From Naematelia aurantialba (taxonomy: Eukaryota; Basidiomycota; Tremellomycetes; Tremellales; Naemateliaceae), in contig JAKFAO010000007.1 of NCBI GenBank assembly GCA_021527695.1, positions 1,116,001 through 1,180,000 on the forward strand: a stretch of 64,000 nt of DNA, read 5' to 3'. Both the position numbers and the translations under genes were made by a program. Of this stretch, positions 12,501 to 26,089 are shown one piece after another. Every line of letters starts with the position of its first letter. Position 1 is the first letter of the stretch. The notes under the pieces are model-generated. The model saw only the letters and a program-made list of their open reading frames with translations. It had not been told where the DNA came from and did not search any database.

Positions 12501-14996
12501 GAAACTCTGTTCCTGCTTGCCTCGCGTGACCTTGACGATGGGTGTGATGAATTCAACGAGGAAATCAGGAATGCGCAGTAAGGACGGATAAAAATGATCG
12601 AGGAAGTTAATGATCAGCCCTTTGATGTGAGAACCGTCATGATCTTGATCGGTCATGATCATGAGGTGACCATATCGCAAGCTGTCTGTAGTGGCGTAGT
12701 CATGATTGTGCTTCAGCCCCAAGATCTGCTTGATATGTTGAATCTCGACATTTTTGGTGATCGAATCGTGGGTTGCTTCTCGCACGTTGAGAAGTTTGCC
12801 TCGCAAAGGGAATACCCCATATTCGTCGCGACCAACAACAGCAAGGCCAGAGACGGCCAAGGTCTTGGCAGAGTCGCCCTCGGTCAGGATGAGAGTACAT
12901 CTTTTCGCGTTTCGGCCACCAGCACTATTGGCATCCTCAAGCTTGACAATTCCGGATATCCTACCTCGTCAGCCTGGCGTAAGCTCGCCGACTTACCGAG
13001 ACCTTTTTGAGCCATCCGACTTTTTCAAGATCTGGTCCTGCTTGAACTTTGCCCAGCTCAGGACATTCTCAATGAGACCAGACTTTGCCACTTTCTTGAC
13101 AAATTCTTCTGAGACCTCTGCCTTACTACCGAATGCCGACGATTTGAGGGTGAGAGTCTCCTTGGTCTGCGAGTCGAACGCCGGATTTTCGATCAGGGCA
13201 TTAACAAACAGCCACATGTGGTTCTTGACTTGAAACGGTTTAACTGGAGCTGCTTTGTTCTTCTTCTTGATTTGATCGAGTCTGTCTTATCAGCGACTGG
13301 CATCGAACAATATTCACAATTTATTGGCAAGCTGTGTTGACAGCATGTCAACATGGGTCCCGCCTTTCGTTGTGGCTATGGAGTTGGCGAAAGAGACTTG
13401 TTGAGGTTGACCGTCCGAAAGAGCGAATGCAACTTCCCATCGTTTGTTGATCACCTCATAAATGACTGAGGGCTTCGTGAGAGCAGCACCTCCAGCAGCC
13501 GCAGCCGTGGCTTCATTTGAAGCGTTGAGGTACATTTCGACATACTAGCACGTCAGCGGTCGACATGGATCTCCCGGCTCACCTGCTTGAAGCCTTTGAT
13601 CTTCAGACGTTCATCGTTCAGATATACTTTAATGTCCTTGACAGTTCCAGCCATGTCGTACACTCGTTTCTGTAATAGAGACGCAATATCGTCATCGATT
13701 CCATTCATTCCGAAGCGCTTCAAATCCGGTGTGAAGGTGATCTTGGTCCATTCTTCACCTTTCTTGTTTTCAGTGATCTAACAATCGTTAGTTAGGCGGC
13801 GCATAAGTCCGGTTCGGTCGATAGGTCGTGCCACACACTCACCTTAGGATTGCCTTTCTTGCTCATATTATCGGTCCAGGTTTGCTTGTACTTCTTTCCG
13901 TTAACCTTGTCCGCAGTTTCAACAGCTTTATGACATTAGCATCATACATGATAGCAGAGCAGTCACATACTGAATTCGAGCGAGTAGATATTGGCGAGCT
14001 TTGCGCCATAACCGTTTCGACCTCCGGTCAACTTCTTCTGCTCGTCGTCGAAGTTGCTACCAGCCAGCCTTTGGCCGTCAGCGGGATGAATTACTTCGGC
14101 GCAATAGACATACAGGTGTCCAAAGATGAGTTCCGGAATCATGACGCCCTCCTTCTTGTGCATTTCCACGGGGATACCGCGACCGTTGTTGTAAACGGAA
14201 ATTTGATTCTTCTCACGATCGATTGAAACCTTCAAGGTGTCCATCGAGGGGTCGTTGATCTGGTAGGCCGTTGGTACAGGAGGTTGAGACCAATGACTTA
14301 CCTTGTTGTCCGATGCGTTCACCAGGATCTCGTCAAAAATCTTGAAGAACCCAGGCACAAACGTCGTATTTCTAGTCGGCCAGTCAGTACGCTAAGTGCA
14401 ATGGTCGCTAAAGTTGTACTGACCGAAATATCATCTGCTTCGTCTCCACGTCCACAACCCACATCTGCTGGGTTACAGCTTCGACGGAACCAATATACGT
14501 GTCAGGACGTTTCAGTACGTGTTCAAGTTGAGTGAGCTGTGAGGAATAAGCGATCTGAGGTACACCAAGCTTGGCCTACCTTCTGATAAGTCTCGCTAGC
14601 ACTCTTTTGTTTCCCTTTCAAGCTCGAACTGGTATTCTCAACCTCATCAACATCAATCGCATCTGTCGCTTTTGGCTTTGGTTTGGGCTTCGCTGGAGAA
14701 GATGCGATGTCGCTATCAACGACGTCCTCTTCGGAAATGGAATCATTTGGCGCATTTTTCTTGGTTGCTAAAGGAGCTTTCTTTACAGGGGGTTTCTTGG
14801 CGGCTGGAACCTGATGGCAATCCATTAATACTGTTTGTGTACATGGAGCTGGTGGAGGGCTGACCTTCGAGCTGCCAGCAGCTCCCTTCTTCGATAATGC
14901 TACCGTCTTCTTGACCGTCTTGGCTGGCGACTTGGCTGTCTTGAAATCGTCAGAGTCGCTATCATTGTACGGAGAGTCGGACCCGCTGTCGGACAT
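9561..14996 (-). CDS. TOP2: DNA topoisomerase II
   Basis: Nuclear ATP-dependent enzyme that passes one duplex through another to decatenate and relax DNA. From the ATG at 14996 (MSDSGSDSPYND) there is an acidic, Lys-rich leader, then the GHKL ATPase (EILVNASDN, NNGRGIPVEM, GGRNGYGAKLANI), the transducer, and the TOPRIM domain (LTEGDSAKT, PLRGKLLNVREA, MTDQDHDGSHIKGL). The breakage-reunion domain follows, with the catalytic tyrosine in SARYIFT (codon 11775-11777) and INGADGIGTGWST. The tail after about 10500 is a typical charged Lys/Ser/Asp-rich C-terminus ending LDDDMDE. At least fifteen short introns, about 1,450-1,500 residues, normal for the family. Divergent from the flippase gene. Upstream in-frame codons to 15143 form a low-complexity extension without family support. 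Confidence 0.97.
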
Positions 14997-15338
14997 GTTG
15001 AGCTGCCTCGACAGGGTGAAGCTGCGAGGAGGAGCCCGATGCGCGTAAAATTTATATGAGGAATGAGCTGAGACCCTCTTGCCGTGTGCTAAAAGATGAG
15101 GCAAGCGATGCAGCAAAAACCCAATCGGTTGGGTCAATAACATGAGTAAGGAAGACCTCTATAATGGCCAGTGCACGCCATGTTGACAGGACGCGCTTTC
15201 GCCACCACGTGGCCAGAATGGGTGTCGTGGCATTTTATTACGTAGGGTTGATAATCTGACTGACGTTGCGGCGCGTTGCACTGCTGTCAAGACTAACGAG
15301 CAACGATCCTCGTAGCGTTTCCCACATGCCAGTCAAGC
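14997..15338. promoter_or_regulatory. Shared divergent promoter, TOP2 and DRS2
   Basis: A 342-base region between two divergent start codons. It contains TTCGCCACCACGTGGC at 15198-15213, whose reverse complement recurs upstream of the proteasome beta-3 gene, and an ACGCG at 15191-15195 just before it. ACGCG resembles the MluI cell-cycle box, which would suit an S-phase gene such as TOP2; that reading is inference. Confidence 0.5.
15198..15213 (-). promoter_or_regulatory. GCCACGTGGTGGCGAA promoter element
   Basis: Reads GCCACGTGGTGGCGAA on the minus strand, with an E-box palindrome CACGTG at its core. The identical 16 bases occur at 22442-22457 on the plus strand. It lies 135 bases upstream of DRS2 and about 200 upstream of TOP2. 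It is probably a bHLH-type (Cbf1-like) binding site; the binding factor is not known from the sequence. Confidence 0.55.
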
Positions 15339-18300
15339 ATGTCACACAGAGACAATCCATTCGAAGATATAATTCAACCGCAGCCTCGTTCAGCTAAAGG
15401 TCCATCATTTCAAGACGACCCGTTCGGTGATGACGACTCGCCCGGCTTGTTTAACTCTGCTGCAACAGGATACGTAAAAGCCTCAGTACCCTACGCCAGC
15501 TCCAGTAGCCATGGCATAGCTGGAGCTCCAAGGGGACAGGACTCGAGCCGCCAGCAGGGCTTTGCTCTTGATCCCTTCTTTGATGAGTGAGGAGCTGCTT
15601 GCCTTTTCAAATGCAATGTCTGACGGTTGCTCAGTGACGATGAATATGGTCCAGGCGGTCCCTCGTCGGGCTATCTGGCAGCTCAACCATCGTCTTCCAC
15701 CATCCATGTTGACAACGGCTTTATCAGGTCTGATCCGTCTCTCGTGGATTCCAAGCCATTTGCAGCAGCGGGAGCAGCTCCTGCTGGCTTCTCGGGCTCA
15801 ACCACCGGCAAGCCATACCCTGGCTCTACCAAGGGATATGGGCATGGCGGGGATCCTTTCGACGATGACGAGGGGCCATCAGCATACTCTTTCGCAGCAC
15901 CCACCAGCGGCCCTTACGCCAGGCAAAGACGAGGCCGGTGGGCAAGAGTCAAGGAAGATTATTTGACGGATGTGGACTGGACTTTTGGCGTCAATTCGCT
16001 GTTGCGGAGAAAGTCCAAGTTTGATGGCGTACCACGGGAGGTGGCAATGAATGATCCAGAAGCGAACAGAGTGAAGGGATACGAGAAAAATGTCGTGGCA
16101 ACGGGCAAATACGGGCCAATCACCTTCCTCCCCAAGTTCCTATATGGTCAGTGGTTGTGTACCAGCCTCTCGAGAGGTACTGATCTTGTAGCCGAGTTTT
16201 CGAGATCCGCAAATCTCTTCTTTCTCTTTACGGCCTGCATACAGCAAGTCCCAAATGTCTCGCCCACTGGTCGCTACACAACCATCGTTCCTTTGGCTGT
16301 AGTGCTCATCGCCTCTGCGTTCAAGGAGATCCAAGAAGACCTCGTGAGCTCGACCCTGTTCCAAAACCCCGCGCTGACGTGCAAAGAAACGACACACATC
16401 GGACCGATCCTTGAACAATAACAAGGCAGAAGTACTCATGAACCAGCAGTTCGAGCCTAGACCCTGGCGGCAAATAAGAGTCGGAGATATCGTGCGATTA
16501 TCGGCCAATATGTTCATCCCCGCAGACATGATCCTCCTGAGCTCCAGCGAACCGGACGGTCTGTGTTATGTTGAGACTGCGAATCTCGATGGGTGAGTTG
16601 TCATCATTTAACATCGAGTAAATTTACCAATGATTTCAGCGAAACCAACCTGAAAATCAAACAATCACATCCCTCCACTGCTTCTCTCATAAACCCTCAA
16701 GCTGTATCCATGTTGCGAGGGCATCTTATGTCGGAGGCTCCGAATTCATCTCTTTACACCTATGATGGGACATTCCACCTCGCATCGGCACATCCCGGGG
16801 CCGCACCCACTAAGATCCCTGTCGGGCCTAATCAAATGCTCCTCCGAGGCGCTCAACTACGCAATACCGGATGGGTCTATGGAGTAGTCGTGAATGCCGG
16901 TCATGAAACGAAGTTAATGCGAAACGCGACGTTAGTTCCTCACAATACTGAGAACATCTCACTAACATACATAGTAATGCTCCGATCAAACGCACCGCGG
17001 TCGAGCGGCAAGTCAACACACAGATCCTCTATCTTTTCATCCTCCTTTTGATTCTATCCTTGGTCTCTACCATAGGAAGTAGCGTCCGGACTGTGAGTGG
17101 GAGCGCAGAGGTGAGGCTCATCCTCTGCAGTGGTTCTTCTCTAGCCAAGACTGGTACCTTCGGCTGGGCAGTGAACAACCAAACAAAGTCCGGCAATTCG
17201 TAGAAGGTGCGCTCACTTGTCACATAAAGGCACAATTAACAGAATGCAGATATCCTTACATTCATTATTCTCTATAACAACCTCATTCCCATCTCGTAAG
17301 CCTGCCCTCTGTCCTGATACTCACGAGTACAGCCTCATCATGACAATCGAGGTGGTGAAGTTTTGGCAGGCGTCACTCATCAATTCTGACCTCGACATGT
17401 ACTATGCGCCTACCGACACGCCTGCTCTCTGCAGGACTTCGTCGTTGGTCGAAGAGCTCGGGCAAATTGCCTATATCTTCTCGGACAAGACTGGCACTTT
17501 GACCTGCAATGAAATGGAATTTCGCGAATGTAGCATTTTTGGCACCATGTACGCCCAGGTCGTCGACGATGCCAAGCGCGAACAGGGCCAGATGACTTTC
17601 GAGGCCTTGCGTCGCAGGAGCACAGAGAACAATGCCGAGGCTGCAGTTATTCGAGAATTGTGAGTTGTGCCGAACGTCCTGTGGAATTCGTTGACGCGCC
17701 CAGTCTTTCATTGCTCGCAGTCTGTCACACTGTCATTCCAGAGGAGCGAGATGGGACTATGGTCTTCCAGGCTTCTAGCCCAGACGAGGCTGCTCTTGTG
17801 GCGGGGGCAGAACTTCTTGGGTACCGCTTCCATGTGAGTCGATTGAGTCATAATCTGGCTGACATGTATCAGACCCGCAAGCCAAAGTCCGTGTATATAG
17901 ACGTTAGCGGCCATGAAGAGGAGTTCGAGATCCTCAATGTCTGCGAATTCAACTCATCACGGAAACGCATGTCTACTGTGGTACGCGCTCCAGATGGAAG
18001 CATCAAATTGTACACCAAAGGAGCGGACACCGTGATATTCGAGCGCCTGGCACCAGGTCAAGAGTTTAGTGAGACGACATCCGTGCATCTTGAGGTGAGC
18101 AATGCTGCTTATTATGTTATGCTGCCTAACACCGGAAGGACTATGCCACGGAAGGTCTGCGGACGCTATGTCTAGCTTACCGCGAGATATCGGAAGCCGA
18201 ATATGCCGAGTGGTCTGCGATCTATGACAGCGCTGCCTCTCAGATGTCCGGTCGAGCGGATGCACTCGATCAGGCTGCCGAGCTCGTAGAGCGAAACCTG

Positions 18301-20320
18301 GTTCTATTGGGCGCCACTGCAATCGAGGACAAACTTCAAGAAGGCGTTCCCGATGCTATTCACACACTGCAGCAGGCTGGTATCAAGGTTAATGTGGCCA
18401 GCAGTTCTCGCGTCGACAGAGCTGACTTTATCGTAGATCTGGGTATTGACCGGAGACAGGCAAGAGACGGCAATCAATATCGGTCTCTCTTGCCGGCTCA
18501 TCTCAGAATCAATGAATCTCGTAAGCTTGAGTGGGGTACCCGTGCCATATACTCACAAGCCAGGTTATTATCAACACTGAGACGGCCACCGAGACGTCTG
18601 AACTACTCAAGAAGCGTTTATTCGCCATAAAGAATCAAAGAATGGGTGGTGATATTGAGGAGCTTGCGTTGATCATCGGTACAGTCACTAAGCTGGGTGC
18701 ATTCTTCAAACTCACTGCATTTTCAGATGGAAAAAGCTTGACTTTCGCTCTTGAGAAGGATTGCTCGGACGTGTTCCTCGAGCTCGCAATCATGTGCAAG
18801 GCCGTTATTTGCTGTGAGTTATTTAGAGTTGTTGTGCTCCGTGATTGACGGCGGGCAGGCCGTGTGTCGCCTTTACAGAAAGCTCTGGTCGTCAAGCTTG
18901 TCAAGCGGTCCACGAATGCACCTCTTCTTGCGATTGGCGATGGTGCCAACGATGTCAGCATGATCCAAGCCGCACATGTTGGAGTTGGCATCTCCGGTGT
19001 CGAGGTCAGCTTCTTCATTTAGTCAGCACTTTGGGCTCATGTCTGTAGGGTCTGCAAGCCGCAAGGTCTGCAGATGTCGCCATTTCGCAATTCCGATTCT
19101 TGTGCAAGCTCTTGTTGGTGCACGGGTCATGGAGCTATCAACGACTGTCAAAGCTGATTCTTTGTGAGTTTCCAGAAGGGTATCTGCTATCAGATCTGAC
19201 AGACATAGTCTCCTTCTACAAGAACATCACGTTCGCCCTCACCCTGTTTTGGGTATGTTTCACTTACGAAATGTGGATGACGCTGACTATGTTAAGTATT
19301 CTTGGTTCAACGATTTCTCCGGACAAATTTCCTTCGAAGGCTGGTCGATGTCATACTACAACGTCGTCTTCACTATCCTCCCGCCACTAGTCATCGGTAT
19401 CTTCGACCAGTTTGTGTCCGCCCGTATGCTTGACCGGTACCCTCAGCTGTATCGGCTTGGTCAAGAGAACTACTTCTTCACGCCCATCACCTTCTTCTAC
19501 TGGGTCGGAAACGCGTTTTATCACAGCGTCGTAAGTCCCGATACGCAAGCCACCAGGCGCATGAGGCTGATATGCGCAGTTACTCTTCGCATTCTCATGC
19601 TTAGTCTTCAAGAGCGACCTTCTTGCTTCTGACGGCAAGAATTCCGGTCTTTGGGTGTGGGGTACTACACTCTACCTGGCTGTTCTACTCACCGTCCTCG
19701 GCAAGGCCGCGTTGATCTCTGAGTGAGTCGTAGGCATATGAGGTGGCATGTAAGCTGAAGTAGCAAGCGTGTGGACGAAGTACACCCTCGCCGCCATCCC
19801 TGGGTCCTTTGCTTTCACGATGGTTGCCTTGCCACTTTATGCCATTATTGCTCCATTGCTCAACTTCTCGCTGCCATACCGTGGTATCGTTCCGAGACTC
19901 TGGGCAGATGCCGTCTTCTACTTTGTCCTGCTGCTATTCCCTGTCATCTGTCTACTTCGTGACTATGTGTGGAAGTAGTAAGTAGCAACCTTCACACCGA
20001 CGTTTAGCTTCGACGTTGAGCTTACATTGCACAGCTATCGACGAACATATCACCCCGCACCCTACCATATCGTCCAAGAGATTCAGAAATTCAACTTGTC
20101 GGACTATCGTCCTAGGCAAGAGCAGTGCGCCAGTTACCGCGGTTGAGAATACAAGCTAATCTGTTGTAGATTCCAGAAAGCTATAAAGAAAGTCCGCGCT
20201 ACGCAGCGCATGCGACGCCAACGAGGTTTCGCGTTCAGTCAGACGGAAACGAGTAACCAGGATCAGACGCGGCTGATCAGGGCGTACGACACGAGTGTGG
20301 CGCGCCCGTCTGGTTACTAG
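15339..20320 (+). CDS. DRS2: Drs2-type P4-ATPase, phospholipid flippase
   Basis: Flips phosphatidylserine and phosphatidylethanolamine to the cytosolic leaflet of late Golgi membranes, together with a Cdc50 partner. The N-terminus ([10 protein letters not shown] onward) is a long acidic Asp/Pro/Ser-rich region. Then come [10 protein letters not shown] and [10 protein letters not shown] (TM1-2), ETNLKIKQ, the phosphorylation site FSDKTGTLT (Asp codon 17484-17486), [15 protein letters not shown], and the hinge [16 protein letters not shown] segments follow to about 19980, including [12 protein letters not shown]. The tail has RGFAFSQTE and LIRAYDTS, the conserved autoregulatory end of Drs2. It ends VARPSGY at 20320. 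The WVLTGD and DGKSLTF stretches appear only after removing introns 18387-18435 and about 18678-18726. Roughly 1,300 residues. Confidence 0.95.
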
Positions 20321-20418
20321 CCGTATCTACATATTCTCCGTCTGCAGTGTAGACGTAAAGCATGGACAGCATCACGAAGGATCAGACTCCAGCATAGAGA
20401 ATGTCACATGGCAGCCCG

Positions 20419-22009
20419 TCAACCTAGCTTCAGTGTCGCTCTTTCCGTTGCACATACATCGATATCAAAGGGCGCCCAAGGGAGGTCTTTGGACATGCCG
20501 GATGTTCCCGCGTGCGCGAAGCGAAGCTCTTCGCCAGTGCCGCCTCGAAAGATGACGATGCGAATGGTTTCTGCAGTAGTCCATGCCTCGCCTGTGCTCG
20601 ATATTCAGCCAGGGTAGCCATGATATTAGCGAGAACGAACCTAGCTGAGGCATGAGGACAGCATGGTCTCCGGTATCAAAGTTAGCCGGCTCATTGTTGG
20701 CTGTGAGCAGCTTTGTAGCGAGTTGATTGGTGACGATCACCTTGGGAATGATCAGCTTAGAGCCTGCAGAGGGCGAAAGACCGACAGCACATTGCCGGCC
20801 AGCGGTCGCTCTAGCAAACGCCTGTTTCGCTCTGCAGTTCATCAGCCATCTGAATTTCTAGCAGCAGTCACACTGACAAGTCCATGTAGCGACACTTCAG
20901 TTTGCCGTCTAAGTGAGGATTACGGAAGTGAAAGCTCAGTGTATCGATGACGACCAGTTTAGTCTGAAGCACGTCAGATCCCCTCATTCCTGAACTGGAG
21001 TAAGATGACCTTTGGGTAATCGTTGAGCCACTGCTCCATGGAGAGTAAGAAAGCAACCATCTGTACTTGAGTGGCTATGCGCATGAGGCGGATTCCGCGA
21101 ATGACCGCCCATGCCGAAACTGCGTAGACGATCAGTGATTTTGTCGTGGAGAGAGAACCTCCGGCTGACGTGAAGTGTTTTGGATGGCGGATCCGGCAGC
21201 AAGTAGTATGCGCTCTGCGGAGACACCGCCCTCCGTATCTATTGCAGTGGTCAGCAACAAGACCATTTGCACACACCGTGCATACCGATGATGAGAACAT
21301 CATGCAGGTCATCCGGTGGCCCACCTCCAACCCCTTGCAATGACTTGATCCGCGCACTGATGGCGATCCCGATAGCCAACGCGGTTTTTCCTCCCCCTGG
21401 TGGGCCGGAGATCTCGATCGTCATGCCTGGTATTATATGTCCAGTCTGCAGCACATTCCGTCTTGCTCCTGCACTCTGCTCCTCACCAGCTATTTGTGGT
21501 CCTCCATTGGCGTAGGAGGCGTCTGGAGTAAAGTTTGCTATCAAGGCATCCAGAGAAGACGAGAATGTTGAGAAGCGGATATAGGACGCCGTCTCCAGAA
21601 GGTCTGCTGCAGTATATGGCTTTATGCGAGAGGTACGGGATGGCAGCTGAGAATCCGATATGCCGTCAGAAGAAGGACCAGCTCTGCAGTCTACAAAGGC
21701 TCAGTCCGACATCAGATGAGGAAAACTCACGTTCGATGGTCGAGATCTGCTGAAGGATGTTATCTGCTTGCTGCAAGGTTATACCGAGTTCTTCAGCAAT
21801 CAATGATATGCATCTGCAGACGATCATGACGCCTCACCACTGGCTAGGTCGTCGGGACCTATGCCCCCCAAGTCATCACTATTGTGGTATCCTGCTTCGG
21901 TTAGAGAAGATTTGATAGAACGTCTGCACTGGCTCAGTCACAACTCCTGCGTGGAATTATCTCTTTGCAACGTACGAAAGGAGAAGCGTCGACAAAGGGC
22001 AACTTGACA
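20419..22009 (-). CDS. RAD51 paralogue, RAD51C-like
   Basis: RecA-fold protein expected to assist Rad51 filament assembly in homologous recombination. Proposed start 22009 (MSSCPLSTLLLS, spliced to RSIKSSLTEAGYHNSDDL, a helix-hairpin-helix-like N-domain). Walker A is GPPGGGKTALAIG (about 21400), then VLII plus TEGGVSAERI across an intron, and Walker B is KLVVIDTLSFHFRNP (about 20940). KVIVTNQLATKL and VLMPQLG|EAWTTAETIRIVIF match the RAD51C series ILTNQMTTK and LVPALGESWGHAATIRLIF. It ends ERATLKLG at 20419. Many short introns. The exact paralogue (RAD51C, or a Rad57-like protein) is a judgement from those C-terminal motifs. The first exon is the least certain part. Confidence 0.75.
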
Positions 22010-22138
22010 TCTAGTACTACTGTTCAGACCGCAACAGTGCCAGGTCGTGAAGGAAAGCGCGTCGGAAAGCAGGCACAAGGGAAATAGCATATGGTTTATG
22101 GTATATATTTGCTTGAATGAAGATGAAAACCTCGACCC

Positions 22139-22240
22139 GCTGTTGTGCCCGAGTGGTCTTAAGGGGGGAGACTTGAACGTTCATTTTGAGCCTGAGATCT
22201 CTTGGCGAAAGCCGCGCACGTTCGAACCGTGTCAACAGCG
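22139..22240 (+). tRNA. tRNA-Ser(UGA) with an intron
   Basis: The sequence folds as a class II tRNA. The acceptor stem is GCTGTTG (22139-22145) with CAACAGC (22233-22239) and discriminator G. The D arm and A box are GCCCGAGTGG. The anticodon stem GGAGA pairs with TCTCT. The long variable arm is TGGCGAAAGCC, and the T arm and B box are GCACGTTCGAACCGTGT. Removing 22178-22196 (19 nt, directly after position 37) gives the loop CTTGAAA with anticodon TGA, so it decodes UCA as serine. The mature length is 83 nt before CCA, right for serine. Introns at this position are standard for nuclear tRNAs and are removed by the tRNA splicing endonuclease. Confidence 0.93.
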
Positions 22241-22254
22241 AATGTGGATCATTC

Positions 22255-22296
22255 TTTTGGCACATCCTCGGGCGGGTTCTTTAGGCTCTCTTTTTT
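22255..22296 (+). terminator. RNA polymerase III terminator T-runs
   Basis: A run of four T at 22255-22258 lies 15 bases after the tRNA, with a second run of six T at 22291-22296 as a likely back-up. Confidence 0.6.
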
Positions 22297-22441
22297 AGCC
22301 TATGCTTTCAGGTAATCGCCTGCATCGACGAATTGTTCACCCAAGTATGGCGCCTCTTGCTCTTGGCTCCAGAAAGACCCATAAGCTTGTCTGGGTAGTC
22401 AGGCAAGGAACAAAAAGGCGGGTGACTGAAAACGAATCCCC

Positions 22442-22457
22442 GCCACGTGGTGGCGAA
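22442..22457 (+). promoter_or_regulatory. GCCACGTGGTGGCGAA element upstream of proteasome beta-3
   Basis: Same 16 bases as the minus-strand copy in the TOP2/DRS2 promoter, here about 160 bases before the proteasome beta-3 ATG. Its right half, GGTGGCGAA, is a known variant of the ascomycete proteasome element PACE (Rpn4 site). Whether this fungus has an Rpn4-like factor cannot be told from this window. Confidence 0.55.
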
Positions 22458-22613
22458 CTAGGGCCGCGTGCGCGACGCTGACGACTGACCTTTCAACTTC
22501 CATACCTGCAATCGACCTAACGAGGCATCTCCAGTCGCATCTGATCGGACAGACTCTGACTATAGCATCGTCCACGGAACGAGGACACGTCGCCTCATTA
22601 TCGTATCGGCAAG

Positions 22614-23583
22614 ATGGTACGTCTTTACTACATGCCGTCAATCAGTTGCTGATGGAGGCGGTAGAGTATCATGGAATACAATGGGGGCTCGGTGGTCGCG
22701 ATGATTGGCAAGGACTGCGTGGCGATTGCGACCGATATGCGTCTAGGGCAACAATCCATCGGTGTGGCGTACAACTTTGAGAAGGTCTGTCGGCAGAGCC
22801 GCCTGAGGTGTAGCTGAAACTGTTTAGGTCTTCCCAATCAACGACAAGCTGTATTACGGTCTTCCGGGCTTGGCAACAGACGTGTATTCGCTGTCAGTAA
22901 TCTATACGTATCTCCAGTCCTAAACTTGCTGACGACGTTGCGCGCAGGCGAGAGCATCTCCGATTCCGGGTTAACATGTATCGCATGAAAGAGGAGCGCG
23001 AGATCACCCCAAAGACATTCACCCACCTCCTTTCCTCGACACTGTACGAGAAGCGGTGAGCTAAAAGCTGAGACAGCAAGGTGCGAGGGCTCATGGTTTC
23101 CAGATTTGGGCCGTGGTTCCTGGAACCTGTCGTCGCTGGATTACCCGCACCTACTGAAATGGATCCCCACCCCAAACCCTTCATCTCTACCATGGACACG
23201 TACGCCGGGTTCTCTAAATGGATAGATTGCTGATGCTGTGTTTCAGTATTGGGTGTATCACCACTCCCAAAGATTTTGCAGTGGCCGGAACGGCGACTGA
23301 CAAGCTGTACGGTGTGGCCGAGGGGCTATGGGAACCAGACCTTGTCGGTTACGTTTCAGCTACCAGGCGACTCCACTGACCAACATGGCAGGAACCAGAG
23401 GACCTTTTCGAGACCATCTCACAAACACTGCTGAACGCCGTCGACCGGGATGCCCTCAGTGGCTGGGGAGCAGTCGTTCACGTGATGTAAGCGACCTGCC
23501 TTGCGTTCTCTGCTCTTGTATTGACCTCGAATAGCACCCACGACAAGGTCATTACGCGTACACTGAGGTCGAGAATGGATTAG
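22614..23583 (+). CDS. PUP3: 20S proteasome subunit beta type-3
   Basis: Non-catalytic beta-ring subunit of the 20S proteasome. The first exon is only the ATG at 22614-22616; a 48-nt intron follows, and the protein continues [17 protein letters not shown], the usual N-terminus of PSMB3/Pup3, with no propeptide and no catalytic Thr. Then come [63 protein letters not shown], and [23 protein letters not shown] across an intron. It ends TRTLRSRMD at 23583. About 205 residues and six introns, normal for this subunit. Its neighbour on the left is divergent. Confidence 0.95.
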
Positions 23584-23676
23584 TCGGTGGCCAGGCATAT
23601 GCATATTGATACCATGTACAAATAACGATCATGAAATATGCGGAGACTAAACTGAACGTTACGAGACTGTCGTACG

Positions 23677-25048
<1,372 letters not shown>

Positions 25049-25259
25049 TAAGGAGGTCAAGAGGTCAAGAGCGAAAACGCATCGCACGATATTTTCCAGC
25101 AAAAACACACCCTCGGATCAAGCCGGTAAGGCGCTCAGCCGGCCGGTGCCATAATTCACCCTGAGAGTCTCCGTCCATCGGGATGAGTGAGTATTATATT
25201 ATTCACAACCTAGGACGAATTCTCTCCACATCTCAACATACCACATCGATAGTCTTTCC

Positions 25260-25975
25260 ATGTCTACTCAGCTTCGAACAATCAATCGCCGAGATGAGAA
25301 CGGATCGCGCACTGAGATAGCCACGAGTACACCTGTCGCGGATGCCGAGGGATCTTTGTCCGACGTGGATGACCAAGGTCGCACTGTAGGAGTTCTGCGG
25401 CTTCGCGGCGGACCGATACGGAGACAGCAGGTAGTCTGGGCAGAAGACACCGTGGACAACGAAGGGATGGGCAAGAAAAAGTCAAAGAGTAAGCATGCTT
25501 CCGTCCATTATAGGGATGTGGGAAGGTTATACCAAGCACCGCTGACAGTGACCGATATAGTCTGCTGTATCTACCACCGCCCAAGAGCATTCGACGAGTC
25601 TTCCACCGAGTCTGACTCAGATACCAGCGACGACATGCCGTCGGATAATGACAGGGCACAGAGAGGGAGCTCATCGAAGAAGCGTGAACCCGCGACTGGC
25701 AACTCAAAGACTGGCGAGGAGAGTGACTCAGAGTCTGAGGGTGGCCATGGAGATGGCCGAGCGAGGTGAGCGATGCTTCGCTGCGTTCCGGCGTGGAGAT
25801 CAGCTGAAAGTCGCTCTGTAGGCCTTCAAAGCCTCGGCGTCGAAAACAACGTCGTCATCGGCATGCAGAAGGATGTGAACACAAACATGATGACCGGCCA
25901 AACAAATACGATCTCCCTGGTAAAGGAAGCGGCGACTCAGCGAACGGAGGGTCGTCGGGCTCAGGGAAGAAATAG
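25260..25975 (+). CDS. YPI1: Type 1 phosphatase inhibitor Ypi1 / PPP1R11
   Basis: Small nuclear regulator that binds protein phosphatase 1. Three exons fit with correct phase: 25260-25488, 25561-25765 and 25822-25975, giving 195 residues. The first exon holds the PP1-binding sequence [20 protein letters not shown]. The second opens [18 protein letters not shown], the Cys-rich family signature. The third encodes [13 protein letters not shown] and RPNKYD, the conserved end, then a Gly/Ser-rich tail to GSGKK. Reading through the second intron gives an unrelated frame and hides the conserved C-terminus. Confidence 0.92.
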
Positions 25976-26089
25976 GGCTTTACAGCGTAGAGCCAGGATT
26001 AGATCATGTATCGACTGCGCGGATTCGACTTGGCGGATTCGGCAAGGTGACATGTATTCATATGCATTCACATGTATGAATTTGTTTCC

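Larger units (their letters stand above)
22010..22613. promoter_or_regulatory. Divergent region with tRNA gene, RAD51C-like and proteasome beta-3
   Basis: About 600 bases between divergent genes. It contains a tRNA-Ser gene with its T-run terminators, and a GCCACGTGGTGGCGAA element nearer the proteasome gene. Nothing else is recognised. Confidence 0.5.

Noticed and set aside
18369..18540. Apparent loss of the P4-ATPase WVLTGD motif
   Set aside because: The continuous frame lacks it, but removing the 49-nt intron 18387-18435 restores [16 protein letters not shown].
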